From an uncultured Clostridia bacterium (GTDB lineage Bacteria; Bacillota; Clostridia; Oscillospirales; UBA644), in assembly GCA_948443805.1 (NCBI GenBank), contig CAOJUB010000001.1, forward strand, positions 241,487 to 305,486: a stretch of 64,000 nt of DNA, read 5' to 3'. The first letter of the stretch is position 1. Each line of letters opens with the position of its first letter. Below the pieces are notes generated by a model that saw only the letters and a list, made by a program, of their open reading frames with translations, did not search any database and was not told the origin of the DNA. Positions 57,615-64,000 of the stretch are shown here, in pieces. The translations under genes were made by a program, and so were the position numbers.

Positions 57615-57651
57615 GAAAAAAGTGCGCAGCCGGTTTCCCGGGCTGCGCACT
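57615..57651 (-). terminator. Intrinsic terminator of the helicase gene
   Basis: Minus strand AGTGCGCAGCC...GGCTGCGCACT then TTTTTTCCC. Confidence 0.8.
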
Positions 57652-57688
57652 ATATCTTGTGTTGACAGCAAGCTATGTCATTTACTTT

Positions 57689-59845
57689 TTACGGTTCTTT
57701 TTGCAGTTTTGCCCGGAAGGTGATTGTCCTCGGGGTTGACAGGCCGTCGAATTGGATCAGGTAGGCGGATTTTTCCGGGTCGGTTCCGGTAATGGTCCCT
57801 ACGCCGAACACGCTGTGCCGGATCCGGTCTCCGGGCGAAAATTCCGGAAGTCTTTCGGCTGCGGCCATGCACCGGTTGTTCCAGACGATTTGTTCTTTGG
57901 CTTCGGCAATCAGACTGTCGGCCGGTTTCTGATCGCAGCAGAGATTTTGGTCGCCGATGTCGAAAATAAACCGGGAGGGATAACGAAATGATCCGTCGAA
58001 GTTCCGGCCTTCCGCATCGGAGATCATCAAGCTTTTTTCCGCCCGCGTCAAGGCGACGAAGGCAAGCCGGCGTTCTTCTTCCATTGCCTGCATTGTGTCG
58101 GTTTTTTTAGCGGGGAACATCCCCTCGCTCATTCCGCCCAGGAAAACATAGGGGAATTCCAGCCCTTTTGCGGTATGAACAGTCATCAGCCGAACCTTTT
58201 CTCCGCTGCCGTCGGCATCGCTGTTGGTAAACAGCGCGACATGGCGCAGATAGTCCTCCGGCGTGCTTTCTTCTCCGCAGGAAATTTCGTATTCGTAGAC
58301 CGATTGTTTGAGTTCCGCCAGATTATCCAGCCGTTCCTGACTCCCTTCTGTCCGGAGCATCCGTTCATATCCGCTTTTGTTGAGCAGGGCGGAAAGGAGT
58401 TCGGAACACTGCGCGTGGGCGGCGCTTTCCGAAAAGGTTTCGATAAGCGAAACAAAAGCAGCGGCTTTCGTTCCTTTCAGCAGATCATGTTCCAGATTGC
58501 GGCAGAGCGATTCGTAAAGCGAGCAGCGGTTTTCCGCCGCGTATTCCTGCAAAAACTGCATCCGCCGCTTGCCGAGGTTCCGTTTGGGAAGATTTGCGAT
58601 CCGGAGAAAGGAGAGATCATCCCGGTAAACGACCATCCGCAGATAGGAAAGCGCGTCTTTGATTTCTGCGCGGCCGAAAAACTGAACGCCGCTGTAAATG
58701 GTGTAGGGGATTTTTTCCCGGAGGAAGATTTCCTCCAGGTTCCGGGTGATATAATGCGCCCGGTAAAGAATGGTGATGTCTTTGGGCGAAACGCCTTTTT
58801 CGCTGAGCACCTGGATTTGGCGAGCGATCCATTCCGCTTCTTTTTCGGCTGTTTTTGCATGGTGCCAGACGACGGTTTCTCCGTCGGGAAGGATTGGCAG
58901 AAGTTCCTTGCGGATCCGAACTTTATTTTGACCGATCAATGCATTTGCCGCCGCGAGAATCTGCGGGGTGGAACGGTAGTTTTTCATCATCATGATGGTT
59001 TTTGTCGGGGGGAATGCCTGGTCGAAATCCAGCAGGTAGCGGACGTTTGCTCCCCGCCAGGTATAGATTGTCTGGTCGGGGTCGCCGACAACAAAAAGGT
59101 TTTTATGGTAACCGCACAAAACCTCCATGAGCCGGTACTGCAATTCGTCTATATCCTGAAATTCGTCGATCATGATATATTCCAGGCGTTTCTGCCATTT
59201 CAGGCGGATGTCTTCGTTTTGATCGAAGATATAGAGAGAAAACAGGATTAAATCGTTATAGTCCAATCCGAAACATTTTTTTTCCTGATAGAGGTAGCCG
59301 TAAAAAATAATATCCGAAGGGTCGGTTGCTTCCTGATATTTTTTGAAAAGCTCTTCCTGCGACATTGCGATCATATCGAGATAATAATCGGGCTGTGTTT
59401 TGTTTTTTCGGATTTCAATCATGTCCCGCGCTTTGCTGTACGTCATGTTCCGGAGAGTCAGGTTCCGTTCTTCATAAATGATTTTCAGCATAGAGTCGAT
59501 ATCGGCGTTGTCCAGAACCAGAAAATTTTTCGGATACTGCACGGCATGGCTGTCTTCCTGCAGAACAGAAACGCAGAAGCCGTGAAACGTGTTGATATAG
59601 CCGGTGTCGTTGTCTCCTGTCAGCTGGTGAATCCTTCGCCTCATTTCGCCGGCGGATTTATTGGTAAAGGTGACGCAGAGAATGTTTCCGGGAAGAACCC
59701 CGATTTCTTCAACCAGATAAGCGAAACGGTGGGAGAGCGCGCGGGTTTTTCCCGAACCGGCTCCGGCAATTACCCGGACGAACCCTTCGGTTTCGGTTAC
59801 GGCCTGCTTTTGTTCGTCGTTTAATCCTTCTAAAATATGCGGCAT
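57689..59845 (-). CDS. ATP-dependent helicase, UvrD/PcrA/Rep family
   Basis: GLNDEQKQAVTETEGFVRVIAGAGSGKTRALSHRFAYLV...VGDPDQTIYTWRGANVRYLLDF...VRLMTVHTAKGLEFPYVFLGGMSEGMFP. Confidence 0.94.
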   Translation of the reverse strand: MPHILEGLNDEQKQAVTETEGFVRVIAGAGSGKTRALSHRFAYLVEEIGVLPGNILCVTFTNKSAGEMRRRIHQLTGDNDTGYINTFHGFCVSVLQEDSHAVQYPKNFLVLDNADIDSMLKIIYEERNLTLRNMTYSKARDMIEIRKNKTQPDYYLDMIAMSQEELFKKYQEATDPSDIIFYGYLYQEKKCFGLDYNDLILFSLYIFDQNEDIRLKWQKRLEYIMIDEFQDIDELQYRLMEVLCGYHKNLFVVGDPDQTIYTWRGANVRYLLDFDQAFPPTKTIMMMKNYRSTPQILAAANALIGQNKVRIRKELLPILPDGETVVWHHAKTAEKEAEWIARQIQVLSEKGVSPKDITILYRAHYITRNLEEIFLREKIPYTIYSGVQFFGRAEIKDALSYLRMVVYRDDLSFLRIANLPKRNLGKRRMQFLQEYAAENRCSLYESLCRNLEHDLLKGTKAAAFVSLIETFSESAAHAQCSELLSALLNKSGYERMLRTEGSQERLDNLAELKQSVYEYEISCGEESTPEDYLRHVALFTNSDADGSGEKVRLMTVHTAKGLEFPYVFLGGMSEGMFPAKKTDTMQAMEEERRLAFVALTRAEKSLMISDAEGRNFDGSFRYPSRFIFDIGDQNLCCDQKPADSLIAEAKEQIVWNNRCMAAAERLPEFSPGDRIRHSVFGVGTITGTDPEKSAYLIQFDGLSTPRTITFRAKLQKEP

Positions 59846-59869
59846 GTCAATGGCCGTTCCTTTCCTGAT

Positions 59870-60376
59870 TTATTGGATTGATTTTCCGTAATAATCTACC
59901 TGAATGACCGTTCCGTCGGGGTAGGTCTCGGTGGATGATTTGATTTTTTCGGTAAAGCCGTAGTGTTCGTAGATTTTCCTGTTTTTTTCTTCTGCGGGTT
60001 CTACGCCGAGCGTTGCCTTTTCAAATCCCTTTCGGCGGAGATCCTTGAGCATGAATTGGAAAAGTTTTGAAAAGTAGCCTTTTCCCTGATATTCTTCCAC
60101 GGTTCGGAATGCATACAGATACGCCGTTTTCTCTCCGATCAGCCGGTCGCTGTTTGGAAACGCCTCGGGTCTGACTGCGGCGGTCGCCTCGCAGATGATG
60201 GCGCCGTTGAGGATTCCGTAATAGGACAGGATGGCGCCTTTTTTGAAATTTTCTAAAAATTGCCTTTTCCATAGGATCCAGTTCTGCCGGTCGTCGGCAT
60301 TTCGCTCGATTTCTTCGTCCCATTTCCGGTTCATTTCTTCCGGGGTGGCAATTTTGCAGAGATAGCTATTCGGCAT
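59870..60376 (-). CDS. GNAT family N-acetyltransferase
   Basis: VEEYQGKGYFSKLFQFMLKDLRRKGFEKATLGVEPAEEKNRKIYEHYGF. Confidence 0.88.
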   Translation of the reverse strand: MPNSYLCKIATPEEMNRKWDEEIERNADDRQNWILWKRQFLENFKKGAILSYYGILNGAIICEATAAVRPEAFPNSDRLIGEKTAYLYAFRTVEEYQGKGYFSKLFQFMLKDLRRKGFEKATLGVEPAEEKNRKIYEHYGFTEKIKSSTETYPDGTVIQVDYYGKSIQ

Positions 60377-60408
60377 TATTGTTTCTCCTGTTTCGGACAT
60401 CTTGCTTA

Positions 60409-60714
60409 TCAGTTTTGTCCATCCGTTTTTTTTGTTTTTTTGCTGAAACCGTATAGGAGGAAGCATAACAGCAGAATGGTTATTCCTGCATATACGGTAC
60501 TTTCTGTCGTCATTTCAGGAAATTGATCGTGTTTTAAAATATAGGTAATGAAAGCGTTGGGCAAATTGACAAAATAAGAGACGAACAAATTGTTTCCCGA
60601 TAACCGGAAGGCTACGGCAAATCCGATGCCGACGGCAAAAAGAAGCAGGAGATTTTCAAATGTTCTGATGCTATATTTTGCGGGACAATTTGTTAAATTC
60701 TCTATAATCCACAC
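60409..60714 (-). CDS. Small hypothetical membrane protein
   Basis: 101 aa with about 3 hydrophobic segments. Confidence 0.45.
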   Translation of the reverse strand: MWIIENLTNCPAKYSIRTFENLLLLFAVGIGFAVAFRLSGNNLFVSYFVNLPNAFITYILKHDQFPEMTTESTVYAGITILLLCFLLYGFSKKTKKTDGQN

Positions 60715-60771
60715 ATTGTTTCATACAATCCAGGAATGATAGAGGTTGCTAATATTTGTAATGCTGTAGCG

Positions 60772-61323
60772 CTATCTATAATTGCATGTCCAACCATTTA
60801 AACTCTTTTTGTATTTCCAACACTGAATTGCTTGATCTAAACTTTTATCTTTATTATCATGAAAGAAATCTCGGATATAAGTATTGTATTCAAATTGTTT
60901 ATCAATGGTTGTTTTATTCTTTTTTTTATCTTCTAATATCTGATAATAAGCATCTATTGAGTTCTGATAGGTTTTCCCAGCATGACTTTTTAACCATTTC
61001 TGAAATGCGACATTAAATGAAAAATTATTTCCTATTTGTTCTTTATAAAATGCTCTGTGCTTTTCAGAACAAACAAAATTTTCTTCTATTATTGTATCAG
61101 GGGTTATATCCTGGGCAACTTTCGTTTTTTTGGCCGTATGAATTTTATAAGTTTTTTTCCCGGTGTCTAAAAAGGTGGCAATTCTTTCTGTCAGTTCTGA
61201 CTTCCTACCTGTTATTTGCAAATCGTTCTTTCTGCAAAAAGTAATTAATTCTTCTTTTAAGTAATAATATTCTTTAAATGTTTTACCATCTAAATTATTA
61301 TCTAAATTAGGTCTTTCACTCAT
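60772..61323 (-). CDS. SAP-domain / DUF6434-like protein
   Basis: LKEELITFCRKNDLQITGRKSELTERIATFLDTG (SAP-like), then NFVCSEKHRAFYKEQIGNNFSFNVAFQKWLKSHAGKTYQNSIDAYYQI. Confidence 0.7.
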   Translation of the reverse strand: MSERPNLDNNLDGKTFKEYYYLKEELITFCRKNDLQITGRKSELTERIATFLDTGKKTYKIHTAKKTKVAQDITPDTIIEENFVCSEKHRAFYKEQIGNNFSFNVAFQKWLKSHAGKTYQNSIDAYYQILEDKKKNKTTIDKQFEYNTYIRDFFHDNKDKSLDQAIQCWKYKKSLNGWTCNYR

Positions 61324-61787
61324 ACGATCACTTTCCTGAATTGAAATTTACCGTTCCAGACGAACGAGCGTTTCCGTTGTACCCTCTTCGAATTTTTTTG
61401 CCCCGGTAACCTGGAATCCATGCCGTTTATAAAAAGAAACAGCCCAGCGTTCTTTTCTAATGCCCATAAAAATTGCGCGTCCATTTTTTTTATTGCGTAA
61501 TCCAGCAGTTTTGAACCGATTCCGTTTCCCTGAAGGACGGGCTCCACAAATAATTTTTTCACTTCCCGGTTTTCGACATGAATAAAGCCTTTTACCACGC
61601 CGTCGTCATAAACCCGGAGGCTGTCAAGCGCGTTTCGGTATTTCCCGGTTTGTCCGGAAACCTGAAGTTCTCGGAAATAAAACACGTCATTCTGAAATAT
61701 CGGATAAAAATTCAGCCGGTAGTTGAATATTTCGATTTCCGTAATCCTGGCTAAATCAATCTTTTTTGCCGGTCTGATATGGTTCAT
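61320..61787 (-). pseudogene. GNAT N-acetyltransferase with C-terminal frameshift in an A8 tract
   Basis: Frame 1: NHIRPAKKIDLARITEIEIFNYRLNF...FVEPVLQGNGIGSKLLDYAIKK; another frame then continues NGRAIFMGIRKERWAVSFYKRHGFQVTGAKKFEEGTTETLVRLER*. Confidence 0.75.
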
Positions 61788-61872
61788 TTATTCATCCTCA
61801 TAACTCTGATTCATTTATTTGGGTTGCTTCGGGACAGAGGGCGTTTTGCTTTTTGTGTGTTTTTTTGTTTGT

Positions 61873-62505
61873 TTAGTCGGTAAGACCGGATACTGTCTGA
61901 CAAGCCGGGATTGATTCTTGGGACAATTTTTTCTGCATAACCTTTACATATTTTAAATCCGCAACTTCAAGGAAACCGTTTTGTTTATACATTTTCGCAG
62001 TTCCGTGATATTGGTACGGAAACTCCTTATCTCCAAACGGATATGCCTCTACATAATTGTATTCGTCCCGTACCGCGTCTTCACATACCTGATGAAGTAG
62101 TTTTTGCGCGACACCTTGTCCCCGATATTTCGGAGCGATCAAAAAACAAAAAATTGATTTCACTTTTTCATTTGTTTCGTTATTTTTGTAACCGACTTTC
62201 CGGAACATTTCTGTCACATATTTATATTGTTCTCTGTCATTAGCATTACACCAGCCGACGATTGTATTTCCTGAATAGGCAAGATATCCTTGCATTTTCC
62301 CTGTCTGAATGAATTCAACAGCCTTTTCTCTGCGTTCTTTTGGGTCTGTCCATTTTTCCTGTGTTTCCGGATCTAAATATCCTTCCAAACAGTAGCAGAA
62401 TGCCCATTCTCCATGATCTTCAAATGCAATTTTGTCAAAAAACAGCAACCAGTCTTCGCAGAGCTCCGGGGCTAACGGCCGGATCGTAAATTCCAATTCT
62501 TTCAT
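61873..62505 (-). CDS. GNAT family N-acetyltransferase
   Basis: IVGWCNANDREQYKYV...CFLIAPKYRGQGVAQKLLHQVCEDAVRDEYNYVEAYPF. Confidence 0.85.
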   Translation of the reverse strand: MKELEFTIRPLAPELCEDWLLFFDKIAFEDHGEWAFCYCLEGYLDPETQEKWTDPKERREKAVEFIQTGKMQGYLAYSGNTIVGWCNANDREQYKYVTEMFRKVGYKNNETNEKVKSIFCFLIAPKYRGQGVAQKLLHQVCEDAVRDEYNYVEAYPFGDKEFPYQYHGTAKMYKQNGFLEVADLKYVKVMQKKLSQESIPACQTVSGLTD

Positions 62506-62535
62506 CTCAAAAAAGTTCCTTTGACGTTTGATTTT

Positions 62536-63276
62536 TTATTTCGCTTTGTTTTTCTGCCGTTGTCTTAAAATTTCAAAGGCAAACACCGCCGAGGCTGCCG
62601 AAGCGGAGATGGAATTGCGGAAATCTCTTCCATAGGGGATAAAAACCCGGCTGTCGGCCGCGTCAAAAACGGTTTTAGACACGCCCCGCTTTTCACCGCC
62701 GATTGCAAGTAGTATTCCGCCGGTCAGGTCGGCCGAATAAAGAGAAACGGCGTCTCTTCTTTCAGCGCAGATGATTTTGATTCCGTGCTGTTTTGCTTTT
62801 TGCAGAAAGCCCGGCAGATTTTCGGTTTTTGCCGCTTTGATCCGTTCCGAAGCGCCGGCCGAGGAGCGGATGACCGTTCCCGCCGCCGACATCCAGTTTC
62901 GTTCCGGCAACAGCAGTCCGGTTGCTCCCGCCGCGTAAAGCGAACGGACCGCACAGCCGAAATTGTAGGGGTCTTCTATCCCTTCCAGTAATGCGATCAT
63001 CGGGTTTTCATCTTCGAAAAGCGCGTCTTCCGGGACGAATTTCCGTTCGCCCGCAAAGGCAAGGATTCCGCCGTGGGTTTTTCCCTGTGCGTTTTCTTCA
63101 AAAAACTTTTCCGATACAAAATTGGGTTTCAGCCCTTTTTCTTCCGCCAAGCGAAGAATATACCGGAGGTCTTTATCGGGTTTTCTTTCTCGTATATAAA
63201 TTTCGCTGATCTCTCTGGTTCCGGTTTCGAGAACCGCTTTTAAAGAAATTGCGCCTTCGATCGGTGACAGTTCCAT
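62536..63276 (-). CDS. TrmH/SpoU family rRNA 2'-O-methyltransferase
   Basis: ALLEGIEDPYNFGCAVRSLYAAGATGLLLPERNW...SSAGASERIKAAKTENL...LAIGGEKRGVSKTV...IPYGRDFRNSISASAASAVFAFEI. Confidence 0.93.
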   Translation of the reverse strand: MELSPIEGAISLKAVLETGTREISEIYIRERKPDKDLRYILRLAEEKGLKPNFVSEKFFEENAQGKTHGGILAFAGERKFVPEDALFEDENPMIALLEGIEDPYNFGCAVRSLYAAGATGLLLPERNWMSAAGTVIRSSAGASERIKAAKTENLPGFLQKAKQHGIKIICAERRDAVSLYSADLTGGILLAIGGEKRGVSKTVFDAADSRVFIPYGRDFRNSISASAASAVFAFEILRQRQKNKAK

Positions 63277-63424
63277 TCGGAGCTCCTTTGTTGCTGCCGG
63301 AGATTTTCCGGTTGTTGTTTTTTTCTATTTTATCATGAATCCCCTGTTTTTGTCAATAGGATTGACAGGATAAATAAAATATGCTATATTATATGGTAGA
63401 CAGTTGAGAAGGAGAGGGTTGTTT

Positions 63425-64000
63425 ATGACGGACTTGGAAAAAAGAATCGCATTTATTCTGGAAGCAGAAAAACTGAAGAATATTTATCGGCAGACTTATG
63501 TCATTCATGAAAACCGTACCGAAAACGATGCGGAGCATTCCTTTCATCTTGCGCTGATGGCTGCGCTTCTTTCCGATTATGCGAACGAACCGGTGGATTG
63601 CGTAAAGGTGATGAAGATGGTTCTGGTTCATGATATTGTGGAGATTGACGCCGGCGATACCTATTGTTATGACTCGAAAGGATATGAAGATAAAGCGGAG
63701 CGGGAAAACCGGGCGGCCGAAAGGATTTTCGGTTTGCTGCCGGATGAAGCCTGTTCGGAATACCGGTCTTTGTGGCAGGAATTTGAAGAGGGGAAAACGG
63801 CAGAGGCAAAATTTGCAAACGCGCTTGACCGGATTCAGCCTCTTTTGTTGAATTATGAAACGCAGGGACGTTCCTGGAAAGAGCATGGTATTTCCTATCA
63901 AAAACCGATCGAAAGGCTTTCGCCCGTAAAAGCCGGTTCGGAGAGATTATGGAAATATGGCAAAGCCATTCTGGCTCGAGCGTTGGAGGAAGGGTATTTG
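63425..64000 (+). CDS. HD domain-containing hydrolase, 3' end cut by window edge
   Basis: MTDLEKRIAFILEAEKLKNIYRQTYVIHENRTENDAEHSFHLALMAALLSDYANEPVDCVKVMKMVLVHDIVEIDAGDTYCYD (H..HD..D); not in the ORF track because it runs off the end. Confidence 0.92.
   Translation, partial: MTDLEKRIAFILEAEKLKNIYRQTYVIHENRTENDAEHSFHLALMAALLSDYANEPVDCVKVMKMVLVHDIVEIDAGDTYCYDSKGYEDKAERENRAAERIFGLLPDEACSEYRSLWQEFEEGKTAEAKFANALDRIQPLLLNYETQGRSWKEHGISYQKPIERLSPVKAGSERLWKYGKAILARALEEGYL

Overview
The window looks like a Clostridia-type (Firmicutes) chromosomal segment. The evidence is consensus sigma-A promoters, AGGAGG ribosome-binding sites, ytfJ/ytfI, scpAB, obgE-rpmA-rplU and anaerobic nrdDG. It is densely coding, with about 45 supportable genes, one tRNA-Gly and many intrinsic terminators. 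I see no rRNA, CRISPR array, transposase or prophage core.

Main content, left to right: proA (truncated)-proB; polysaccharide deacetylase; lepA-hemW; DUF4838 protein; tRNA-Gly(TCC); aldo/keto reductase; beta-helix lipoprotein; obgE-rpmA-rplU; an apparently highly expressed surface protein; Gfo/Idh oxidoreductase; a 10-gene Mrp/Mbh-like antiporter operon with four NuoL/M/N-type subunits; ABC-F; MFS; fucO-like dehydrogenase; tandem nucleoside hydrolases; queH; DUF3737; LysR; GH20; dockerin alkaline phosphatase; ytfJ-ytfI-scpB-scpA-S2P; secG; a frameshifted BspA-like dockerin protein; dut; nrdG-nrdD; UvrD-type helicase; acetyltransferases; a TrmH-family methyltransferase; HD hydrolase (truncated).

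The strongest unexplained signals are:
(1) A modular intergenic repeat family at 32.76-33.0 kb and 40.8-41.28 kb. Four copies fold into the same three-helix cloverleaf, and all three stems differ in a base-pair-preserving way between two sequence types. Two of the arrays start with a near-consensus promoter.
(2) The Mrp/Mbh-like operon, in mbhA-H order with extra pump subunits and no redox module. It has a structured leader.
(3) A 600-bp AT-rich intergenic region at 38.0-38.6 kb with paired DnaA-box-like 9-mers in a duplicated arrangement.

All hand-derived coordinates and structures need computational confirmation.
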